Positions 19,530-26,149 of a DNA stretch of 64,000 bases are shown here, piece by piece; the first letter of the stretch is position 1, and the number at the start of each line of letters is the position of its first letter. Made by a program: the position numbers and the translations under genes. The notes beneath the pieces were generated by a model. That model worked only from the letters and a program-made list of their open reading frames with translations. It searched no databases and was not told the DNA's origin. Origin of the DNA: Sphingomonas carotinifaciens (GTDB lineage: Bacteria > Pseudomonadota > Alphaproteobacteria > Sphingomonadales > Sphingomonadaceae); assembly GCF_009789535.1 (NCBI RefSeq), contig NZ_WSUT01000005.1:1-64000 (forward strand). The letters are read 5' to 3'.

Positions 19530-20048
19530 ATGCGCTTCGCCTCTTTGCTCCGCCTGATACCACTCGCGGCCACCATCCTGGTCTCCGCCTGCATCCCCGC
19601 CACCCAGCCGGCACCGCCCCCCCCGCCGCCCGCCCCGGCCGCCCCTACCCCGCCCCCGCCCGCACCCACCGTCGCCCTCGGCCCCGACTGGCGCGACTGG
19701 CCGCTGACCTCTGGCACGTGGCGCTATACGCGTCAGGCGGGCGGCTCGATCGCGAATTTTGGCACAGGCACGCCGGCGCTGACGCTGCGCTGCGATGCGG
19801 CGACCCGGCGCATCACGCTGGTGCGCGCCGGCGCGCCAGCCGGCACCGCGACGATCCGAACCTCCAGCACCACGCGCCCATTGCCCCTGCAGTCGGGTGG
19901 CACGGCCGTATTGGCGGCCGGCGACTCGCTGCTGGATGCAATGGCCTTCACCCGCGGCCGATTCGTGCTGGAGCAGCCGGGCACGCCGCCGCTGGTCGTG
20001 CCGGCCTATGCCGAGATCGGTCGGGTGATCGAGGATTGCCGCGGCTGA
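19530..20048 (+). CDS. Proline-rich lipoprotein
   Basis: 172 aa from MRFASLLRLIPLAATILVSAC. The lipobox VSAC at Cys21 predicts lipid attachment. Mature start ATQPAPPPPPPAPAAPTPPPP is a proline linker, followed by a compact domain DWRDWPLTSGTWRYTRQAGGSIANFG...LRCDAATRRITLVRAG...VIEDCRG. Two Cys in the domain may pair. Proteins of this shape are common in sphingomonads and unassigned. Upstream in-frame codons exist, but the lipoprotein signal fixes the start. Confidence 0.78.
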   Translation: MRFASLLRLIPLAATILVSACIPATQPAPPPPPPAPAAPTPPPPAPTVALGPDWRDWPLTSGTWRYTRQAGGSIANFGTGTPALTLRCDAATRRITLVRAGAPAGTATIRTSSTTRPLPLQSGGTAVLAAGDSLLDAMAFTRGRFVLEQPGTPPLVVPAYAEIGRVIEDCRG

Positions 20049-20172
20049 TCGACTCATCGGCGGCGCAAGAGGGTCGGCCAAACGCCCGGTCATTACAAGA
20101 CTTGTTTATCGGCACCGGCCATCACACATTGGCGCTGCGGCCAGTGATGGCCGCATTGGCTATCAACAAGCG

Positions 20173-20186
20173 AAAGGAGGTGATCC
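20173..20186 (+). promoter_or_regulatory. 14-nt perfect match to the 16S anti-Shine-Dalgarno tail
   Basis: AAAGGAGGTGATCC is the full complement of the conserved bacterial 16S 3' end (GGATCACCTCCTTT). The GGAGG core ends 7 nt before the ATG at 20188. Most genes here match only 4-6 nt. Confidence 0.8.
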
Positions 20187-20187
20187 G

Positions 20188-20244
20188 ATGTCTCATGGTT
20201 CAGCAATGGGGTCGGTTCAGTTCGTTCGGGGGACGCGCTTCTAA
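20188..20244 (+). CDS. Candidate 18-aa peptide MSHGSAMGSVQFVRGTRF
   Basis: 18 codons and TAA. The case for translation is the extended Shine-Dalgarno match ending 1 nt before the ATG with ideal core spacing. The peptide has net positive charge, no signal or membrane segment, and no recognised relative. It could act as a peptide, or as a translated leader that controls folding of the RNA that follows. No same-strand gene lies within 2 kb downstream, so a classic attenuation leader would have no target. Confidence 0.55.
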   Translation: MSHGSAMGSVQFVRGTRF

Positions 20245-20352
20245 GACCGCCGGATCGGCCGGGGGGTATTCTCCCCCAAGCAACGGCATGGTCCCCAAGG
20301 TCTTGAGGCCTGCATGGTCTCCCGGGCTGGAGCTCTCCGGCCGCTGACCATG
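20243..20352 (+). ncRNA. Candidate structured RNA following the 18-aa gene
   Basis: AAGACC (20243-20248) can pair with GGTCTT (20299-20304), enclosing a GGGGG/CCCCC stem (20261-20266/20273-20277). Next, CATGGTC (20313-20319) pairs with GACCATG (20346-20352). A second CATGGTC at 20287-20293 could compete for the same partner, giving two alternative folds. No known RNA family is recognised. Prediction by eye only. Confidence 0.4.
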
Positions 20353-20423
20353 TTTAGGGGCTGTCGGGACGTCGAGAGACGCCTCCCGGCAGCCTCTTCT
20401 CATTTCCGGCGCAGGGTGTTCGG

Positions 20424-20948
20424 TTATAGCCGTCGAAACAGGATCAGCGCGTCGACCAGTCCGAGCGTCGGATGTGCGAACGCCTCCGGCACGCGCCCGA
20501 CGTCCTCGAAACCCAATGATCGCCACAGCGCGACCGCCCGGCTGTTGCTCGCCACCACGAAATTGAACTGCATCGCGGTGAAGCCCGCCATGCGAGCGAT
20601 ATCGAAGGAATGCAGCGCCATCGCGCGCGCTACGCCGCCTCCCTGTGCGGCCGGCGCCGTGACATAGCCGCAATTGGCTACATGCGCGCCGCCACCCATC
20701 TGGTTCGCGCGGCAATAGTAACTGCCCAGCAGCGCACCCTCGCCGTCGCATGCAACGAAGGTGCGCTTGCCACTCTCGAACCAATATCCCGCCAGCGCCT
20801 GCGCATCCATGTCGCGCGGCAGGGCGTAGGTTTCGCCCGCAGCAATGACGGGTGCCAGCATGGCCACCACCGCCGCGTGGTCGCCGCCGGACGCCTCGCG
20901 GATGATGATGGCCTTTTCCGGCAAGCCGGTCCTGCGCTCCACGCTCAC
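20424..20948 (-). CDS. GNAT family N-acetyltransferase
   Basis: About 174 aa. Start taken as GTG 20948, 12 nt after the fumarase stop with GAGGA at the junction. The GNAT fold is readable: IIIREASGGDHAAVVAMLAPVI at the N-terminus, FVACDGEGALLGSYYCRAN, GYVTAPAAQGGGVARAMALHSFDIAR (acetyl-CoA loop, Q-x-x-G-x-A variant), and NSRAVALWRSLGFEDVGRVPEAF. Acetyl acceptor unknown. The close spacing makes it the likely second gene of a fumarase operon. Confidence 0.82.
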   Translation of the reverse strand: MSVERRTGLPEKAIIIREASGGDHAAVVAMLAPVIAAGETYALPRDMDAQALAGYWFESGKRTFVACDGEGALLGSYYCRANQMGGGAHVANCGYVTAPAAQGGGVARAMALHSFDIARMAGFTAMQFNFVVASNSRAVALWRSLGFEDVGRVPEAFAHPTLGLVDALILFRRL

Positions 20949-20959
20949 CCAAGCATTCC

Positions 20960-22480
20960 TCAAGCCGGCGTCAGCAGCCCTTCCTTCGCGATCTTCTCGC
21001 GCCACACCAGCGGGGCGAGTTGGTGGACGTTCTGACCCTCGGCATCCACCGCGACGGTGACGGGGAAATCCTGCACCTCGAACTCGTAGATCGCCTCCAT
21101 GCCCAGGTCCTCGAACCCGACCACCTTCGATCCCTTGATCGCCCGTGCGACCAGATAGGCCGCACCACCCACCGCCATCAGATAGGCGGAGCGGTGATCC
21201 TTGATCGCCTCGGTGGCGGCCGGCCCGCGCTCGGCCTTGCCGACCATCGCCAGCAGGCCCTGTTCCAGCATCATGCGCGTGAACTTGTCCATCCGGGTCG
21301 CGGTGGTCGGACCCGCCGGGCCCACCACTTCCTCGCCCACCGGATCAACCGGCCCGACATAATAGATCACCCGGCCCTTGAACTCGACCGGCAGTTCCTC
21401 GCCCCGGGCCAGCATGTCGGCGATCCGCTTGTGCGCAGCGTCGCGCCCGGTCAACATCTTGCCGTTCAGCAGCAGCCGGTCGCCATGCTTCCAACTCTGC
21501 ACCACCTCCGGCGTCAACGCGTCGAGATCGACACGCTTGGCCGCGACGTCGGGCTTCCAGTCGACCTTGGGCCATTCGTCCAGCCTGGGCGCTTCAAGAT
21601 AGACCGGGCCCGAACCGTCCAGCGTGAAATGCGCGTGGCGGGTCGCGGCGCAATTGGGGATCATCGCGACGGGCTTGGACGCCGCATGCGTCGGCCAGTC
21701 GAGGATCTTCACGTCGAGGATGGTGGAAAGCCCGCCCAGCCCCTGCGCGCCGATGCCCAGCGCATTGACCTTGTCCATCAGTTCGATGCGAAGCGCCTCG
21801 AGATCGTTGCGCGGCCCGCGCGCACGAAGCTGCCCCATGTCAATCGCGCCCATCAGCGACTGCTTGGCGAGCAGCATCGCCTTCTCGGCGGTGCCGCCGA
21901 TGCCGATGCCCAGCATGCCGGGCGGGCACCAGCCCGCACCCATTTGCGGGATCATCTCCAGCACCCAGTCGACGATCGAATCGCTGGGGTTCATCATCTT
22001 GAACTTCGACTTGTTCTCGCTGCCGCCACCCTTGGCGGCGACGTCCACGCTCACCTTGGCGCCCGGCACCATTTCGACGTGCAGCACCGAGGGCGTGTTG
22101 TCGCGCGTGTTGCGCCGGGTGAAGGCCGGATCGGCCAGGATCGAGGCGCGCAGCTTGTTCTCGGGATGCAGATAGGCTCGGCGCACCCCCTCGTCGACCA
22201 CCTCCTGCAAGGACCGGTCGCCGGACAGGCGGCAATCCTGCCCCCATTTGACGAACACGGTGACGATGCCGGTATCCTGGCAGATCGGCCGGTGCCCCTC
22301 GGCGCACATGCGGCTGTTGGTCAGGATCTGGGCGATGGCATCCTTGGCGGCGGGGCTCTGCTCGGCCTCATAGGCCTCGCCCAGCGCACGGATATAATCC
22401 ATCGGGTGATAGTAGCTGATGAACTGGAGCGCGTCGGCCACGCTCTCGATCAGGTCGGTGTCGCGGATGATCGTGGTCAT
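20960..22480 (-). CDS. fumA: Class I fumarate hydratase (iron-sulfur)
   Basis: 506 aa starting MTTIIRDTDLIES. It interconverts fumarate and malate in the TCA cycle with an oxygen-sensitive 4Fe-4S cluster. Single-chain class I layout: alpha-like N-terminal part (RPICQDTGIVTVFVK, WCPPGMLGIGIGGTAEKAM, IGAQGLGG) and beta-like C-terminal part (GRVIYYVGPVDP, GPTTATRMDKFTRMML, FEDLGMEAIYEFEV). Cys in ICQDTG and WCPPG are probable cluster ligands. The longer upstream frame is rejected because the family start fits here. Divergent from the GGDEF-EAL gene. Confidence 0.95.
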   Translation of the reverse strand: MTTIIRDTDLIESVADALQFISYYHPMDYIRALGEAYEAEQSPAAKDAIAQILTNSRMCAEGHRPICQDTGIVTVFVKWGQDCRLSGDRSLQEVVDEGVRRAYLHPENKLRASILADPAFTRRNTRDNTPSVLHVEMVPGAKVSVDVAAKGGGSENKSKFKMMNPSDSIVDWVLEMIPQMGAGWCPPGMLGIGIGGTAEKAMLLAKQSLMGAIDMGQLRARGPRNDLEALRIELMDKVNALGIGAQGLGGLSTILDVKILDWPTHAASKPVAMIPNCAATRHAHFTLDGSGPVYLEAPRLDEWPKVDWKPDVAAKRVDLDALTPEVVQSWKHGDRLLLNGKMLTGRDAAHKRIADMLARGEELPVEFKGRVIYYVGPVDPVGEEVVGPAGPTTATRMDKFTRMMLEQGLLAMVGKAERGPAATEAIKDHRSAYLMAVGGAAYLVARAIKGSKVVGFEDLGMEAIYEFEVQDFPVTVAVDAEGQNVHQLAPLVWREKIAKEGLLTPA

Positions 22481-22585
22481 GGCAGGCCTTTGCGCGATGC
22501 GCGCGCGCGATGCAATCGGCGGACAGCCGGCATTAACCACATCCACTGTCCAGTTTCGCAACTTGAGCCACTTAGCGTCGACGTC

Positions 22586-25231
22586 ATGTTGCGATCAGCC
22601 CTTCTTGACGGACCCGTATCGATCGCCTGCCTGCTGGGACTTGCCGAGGATGAGCGCGATCAGGTGGCGATTCTCCAGCATGTCCGGCAAGACCAGCTTG
22701 CCGCCACCTGGCCCTTTGCGGTGGTGGCGCAGGCGGCGGCTTCCGCCTTTCTGATCGTCATGCTGGCACGCAGTGGCCAGACCGTCGCGTTGATGCCCGC
22801 CGCGCTGTTCACGGGGCTGGCGCTGCTCCTGTCGGGGAGCAGCATGCCGCTGCTCCGCTGGATGGTGCGCGAACGCTGGCATCCTTTCCAGCGGCACCGC
22901 GTCCTTGCCACTGTCGCCGCACTTCTCGCCGCGACGCTTACCATGCAGATGTGGATCGCGACCGATCTGCCCGATCCGGTGCGGCTCGGCTGCATGGTGG
23001 CGCTGGCCGGCGCGATCGGGCTGAGCGTCGTGGCCGCGCATGACGTGCGACCGATGACGCTGGGGCTGGCCGCCGGGCTGGCCTTGACCATCGGCGCGCT
23101 GAAGGGGGTGGATGCGACGTTCGTCACCGCACTGTCGTGCCTGGGCGCCCTGATCCTGGTCAACCGGCGGCTGGGGCTGGTCGACCGGGCGACCGCCGAC
23201 ACGCACGCGCAGCAATCGGTCGAGAGCCGCACCGCCGCCAAGATGGTGGCGGAGTTCGAGAATCAGGGCACCGGCTGGTTCTGGGAAACGGACCGGCATG
23301 GCCGCGTCACCTATCTGACCGACAAGGTTGCCGCCGACCTGGCCCGCTGCGGCATGCGCACGACCGACGCGGCGCTGGCCGATCTGTTCCGCGTCGATGC
23401 GCTGGCCCTTGGCGCCGAACGCACCCTGGCCTTTCACCTCGCCTCCCGCACCGCCTTTTCGGACTATTCGGTCTGCGCCGCCGCCGATGCGGAGGGTGCG
23501 CGCTGGTGGTCGATCTCGGGGCGGCCGATGATCGACTCGCTCGGCCGGTTCCAGGGCTTTATCGGCTCGGGCACCGACCTGACCGAAAAGCGGCGTTCCC
23601 AGGCGGAGATCACCCGTCTCGCCCTGTCCGACAGCCTGACTGGCCTCGCCAATCGCCAGCGGATGCGCACCGCCCTCGACAAGACGCTGGCACGCGATTC
23701 CGGCCCCTACCGGCCTGCCAGCCTGTTCCTGCTCGATCTCGACCGGTTCAAGGCGGTCAACGACACGCTGGGCCATCAGGCGGGCGATACGCTGTTGAAA
23801 CAGGTGGCCCGGCGGCTGGAGGAATGTGTCGGCGATGCCGGGCTGGTCGGCCGACTGGGCGGCGACGAGTTTCAGGTGCTGCTTCCCGATATCGATGCCC
23901 GCGAACGGCTGGGGCGGCTGGCGCGCACGATCATCACCGCCCTTTCCCAGCCCTATATGATCGAGGACGGCGCGGTCACGATCGGCTGCTCGATCGGCAT
24001 CGCCATGGCCCCCCAGCACGGCCAGGATGGCGAGACGCTGGTCCGCAATGCCGACCTTGCCCTTTATGCCGCCAAGGGCGACGGGCGCGGCGTCCACCGC
24101 TTCTATGCCGACGAGATGCTGGAAGGCGCGCGCACCCGCCAGCGGCTGGAATCCGATCTGCGCGAGGCGCTGGCGCAGGGCAGCTTCCACCTGGCCTATC
24201 AGCCGATCGTCGCAACCGGCGACGCCCGCATCGTCGGTTACGAGGCGCTGCTTCGCTGGACGCATCCGACGCGCGGCGCCGTCTCGCCGGCCGAGTTCGT
24301 GCCCATCGCCGAGGAGTGCGGCCTGATCGAACCGCTGGGCGAATGGGTGTTGCGCACCGCCTGTCGCGAGGCGGCACGCTGGCCGGGCGGAGTGCGGGTC
24401 GCGGTCAACGTCTCGCCGATCCAGTTCGCCAATCGCCGCCTGCCCGATCTGGTCGCCAGCGCGCTCGCCCATGCCGGCCTCGCCCCGGACCGGCTGGAGC
24501 TGGAGATCACCGAGGGCGTGTTCCTCGACGGATCGACGGATACCGACCAGATGTTCAAGGCGCTGAAGGGCCTGGGCATCCGTCTGGCACTGGACGATTT
24601 CGGCACCGGCTATTCCAGCCTCGGCTATCTGCGCACCGCGCCGATCGACAAGATCAAGATCGACCAGTCCTTTGTCCGCGGCACCGCGCAGCCCGGCAAC
24701 CGCAACGCCGCGATCGTGCGTGCGATCGTGACGCTGGCCGACACGCTGGGCATGGAAACCACGGCCGAAGGTGTCGAGCATCAGGACGAGATCGCGCTCC
24801 TCGCCGATCTGGGGTGCAGCCATATTCAGGGCTTCGTCTATGGCCAGCCGGCCAATGCCGACGATGCACTGGCGCAACTATCCGCCAGGCGCGGCTATGC
24901 CACTGCAAGCGGATTCCGGGTCAGCCGTGCGCCACGCGTCAAGATGCTGCGCTCCGCCCGCGTCGCGGTCCGGGATGCGGGTGGTGCGGTGATCGACGGC
25001 GATGTCCGCATCCGCGACATGTCCGCGACGGGAGCGATGATCGACGGCCTTGCCATCGACGGCGAGGCGGTGGGCGTCGACCTGTTGATCGAGCTGCTCG
25101 AAGACCAGATGTTCACCGCCCAGGTTCGCTGGGCCCGCGATGGCCGCGCCGGCATCCAGTTTGCCGAGCATTTCAATCTGGAGCGGCTGAACCCGCCCGC
25201 ACGATCGCTGCGCCAGGCGGGTGAGCGCTGA
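22586..25231 (+). CDS. GGDEF-EAL-PilZ cyclic-di-GMP signalling protein
   Basis: 881 aa. N-terminal membrane region of about five or six helices (about 45-190), a PAS-like segment (about 215-330, GWFWETDRHGRVTYLTD), GGDEF domain (about 350-510; GRLGGDEFQVL intact), EAL domain (about 525-775; YEALLRW, VNVSPIQFA, LELEITEG, DDFGTGYSSL, KIKIDQSFV, TAEGVEHQ all present) and a C-terminal PilZ domain (about 795-875; RDMSATGAMIDG). The EAL looks catalytically complete, so the protein probably degrades c-di-GMP; GGDEF may synthesise it or bind GTP. The RxxD inhibitory site before GGDEF is missing. No good Shine-Dalgarno precedes the ATG. Confidence 0.93.
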   Translation: MLRSALLDGPVSIACLLGLAEDERDQVAILQHVRQDQLAATWPFAVVAQAAASAFLIVMLARSGQTVALMPAALFTGLALLLSGSSMPLLRWMVRERWHPFQRHRVLATVAALLAATLTMQMWIATDLPDPVRLGCMVALAGAIGLSVVAAHDVRPMTLGLAAGLALTIGALKGVDATFVTALSCLGALILVNRRLGLVDRATADTHAQQSVESRTAAKMVAEFENQGTGWFWETDRHGRVTYLTDKVAADLARCGMRTTDAALADLFRVDALALGAERTLAFHLASRTAFSDYSVCAAADAEGARWWSISGRPMIDSLGRFQGFIGSGTDLTEKRRSQAEITRLALSDSLTGLANRQRMRTALDKTLARDSGPYRPASLFLLDLDRFKAVNDTLGHQAGDTLLKQVARRLEECVGDAGLVGRLGGDEFQVLLPDIDARERLGRLARTIITALSQPYMIEDGAVTIGCSIGIAMAPQHGQDGETLVRNADLALYAAKGDGRGVHRFYADEMLEGARTRQRLESDLREALAQGSFHLAYQPIVATGDARIVGYEALLRWTHPTRGAVSPAEFVPIAEECGLIEPLGEWVLRTACREAARWPGGVRVAVNVSPIQFANRRLPDLVASALAHAGLAPDRLELEITEGVFLDGSTDTDQMFKALKGLGIRLALDDFGTGYSSLGYLRTAPIDKIKIDQSFVRGTAQPGNRNAAIVRAIVTLADTLGMETTAEGVEHQDEIALLADLGCSHIQGFVYGQPANADDALAQLSARRGYATASGFRVSRAPRVKMLRSARVAVRDAGGAVIDGDVRIRDMSATGAMIDGLAIDGEAVGVDLLIELLEDQMFTAQVRWARDGRAGIQFAEHFNLERLNPPARSLRQAGER

Positions 25232-25232
25232 C

Positions 25233-25673
25233 CTATCCGCGCCGGACCAGCACCGCGCCGGCGATCACCAGCGCGGCGCCCAGCAGCTTGGGTATCGTCA
25301 CCGGGTCGGTCCGGAGCCCCAGCAGGCCGAAATGATCGAGCGCGAGAGCGGTCGCCAACTGGCTGGCGATCGCGATGGTCAGCGCGGTCGCCAGCCCCAG
25401 TCGCGGCGCGGCGAAGGCGATCGCCGCGACGAACCCTGCCCCATAGAAGCCACCGAGCCACGCCCAGGACGGCGCCCCCCGCAGCGCCGCCGGCGCGGTG
25501 CGGTCCAGCGCCGTCCAGGCGACCAGCAGCACCACCGTGCCGACCACGAAGGACACCAACGCGGCCAGGAGCACCGACCCCGATGTTCTGGCAAGAGCCG
25601 CATTGGTCGGCGCCTGAACGGCGATGCCGATTCCGGCGAGCAGGATTAGGATGAAGGGCAGGCCGAGGGACAT
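25233..25673 (-). CDS. YdcZ/DUF606-type DMT transporter
   Basis: 146 aa from MSLGLPFILILLAGIGIAVQAPTNAALAR. Four to five membrane helices and the family marks GIAVQAPTNAALA, SFVVGTVVLL and the closing GAALVIAGAVLVRRG fit the small EamA-like DUF606 family. These are half-size drug/metabolite transporters that probably work as dimers; cargo unknown. Long upstream frame extension into the intergenic region is rejected as it lacks membrane or domain character. It ends 2 bp from the convergent GGDEF-EAL gene. Confidence 0.83.
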   Translation of the reverse strand: MSLGLPFILILLAGIGIAVQAPTNAALARTSGSVLLAALVSFVVGTVVLLVAWTALDRTAPAALRGAPSWAWLGGFYGAGFVAAIAFAAPRLGLATALTIAIASQLATALALDHFGLLGLRTDPVTIPKLLGAALVIAGAVLVRRG

Positions 25674-25946
25674 GGCTTTCCCGTATCGACGGCCAGCGCA
25701 CCGTTCAACTCGGGCGGGATCCGCGCGCTCACCTGGCCGCCTGGGGACACCGAAGCTGGTGGTCTGATCACGATGCCCGACACCATCCCTTGTGCTGGCC
25801 CGCGCAATTTGCCGCCCAAAAAAATATTTTGCCTCTTGCGCTTCGCGAACCCCGCAGACATCCATGCGTCGCACCGGACGGGGCCGCATCGGCCCCCGGA
25901 ACCGATGCTCGTCTCACCGCTTATCCTCTTGCGAGCCTGACGCGGA

Positions 25947-25955
25947 TTATACACA
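25947..25955 (+). promoter_or_regulatory. DnaA box TTATACACA
   Basis: Perfect fit to the classical 9-mer TTATNCACA, about 195 bp before nrdA. DnaA control of nrdAB is established in Escherichia coli; here it is inferred. A single 9-mer can occur by chance, though less often in GC-rich DNA. Confidence 0.45.
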
Positions 25956-26118
25956 AGCGCTGGTATAAGACGCGAGGGGCCCACCCAAGCTCTGGTATGA
26001 ACACGGCCGATCCACGATGGCTCGGCGGGGGTGTCGTGCGCGCGAAATGCGATGCATGATCTCTTTTTGTTCTAACAATCCAGCTGCTTGGGGTTAGACT
26101 GGGCAAACGCCACGAGTC

Positions 26119-26133
26119 GAACGAATTGAGAAC
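26119..26133. promoter_or_regulatory. LexA (SOS) box GAAC-N7-GAAC upstream of nrdA
   Basis: GAAC at 26119-26122 and 26130-26133 with exactly 7 nt between is the reverse complement of the alphaproteobacterial LexA direct repeat GTTC-N7-GTTC. It ends 16 nt before the nrdA ATG and touches the Shine-Dalgarno AAGGAG (26134-26139), suiting a repressor site. Confidence 0.7.
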
Positions 26134-26149
26134 AAGGAGCGGCTTCGCG

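Larger units (their letters stand above)
20049..20423. other. Non-protein gap with structured RNA and short ORF
   Basis: This 375-bp gap between the lipoprotein gene and the convergent GNAT gene is not empty. It contains the odd palindrome ACAAG-A-CTTGT (20095-20105), a GCGGCCA/TGGCCGC hairpin (20137-20143/20148-20154), the 18-codon ORF, and several stems after it, listed separately. Confidence 0.6.
25674..26149. other. Regulatory intergenic region upstream of nrdA
   Basis: 476 bp with no supported gene. It is locally AT-rich (an AAAAAAATATTTT stretch near 25817). Besides the DnaA and LexA boxes listed separately, it holds the inverted repeat TCTAAC (26071-26076)/GTTAGA (26093-26098) 50 nt before the nrdA start, and two partly similar CTGGTAT stretches near 25960 and 25990. 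No NrdR-type box was found by eye. Confidence 0.5.

Noticed and set aside
20049..20423. tmRNA, RNase P RNA, SRP RNA or 6S RNA in the structured gap
   Set aside because: None of the expected conserved sequences (tmRNA tag or tRNA-like ends, RNase P core, SRP Alu/tetraloop region, 6S bubble) was recognised.
21020..22585. Upstream extension of the GGDEF-EAL frame for 1.5 kb
   Set aside because: The extension is the antisense of the fumarase gene, with no membrane or domain features; the real protein starts near 22586 where the hydrophobic segments begin.
25674..26149. NrdR box pair upstream of nrdA
   Set aside because: No ACAC-A/T-rich-GTGT type repeats of the right spacing were found; ACACAAGCGC near 25951 is the DnaA box only.
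26126..26149. Earlier TTG start for nrdA
   Set aside because: It would start inside the LexA box region and has no ribosome site; AAGGAG at 26134 points to ATG 26150.
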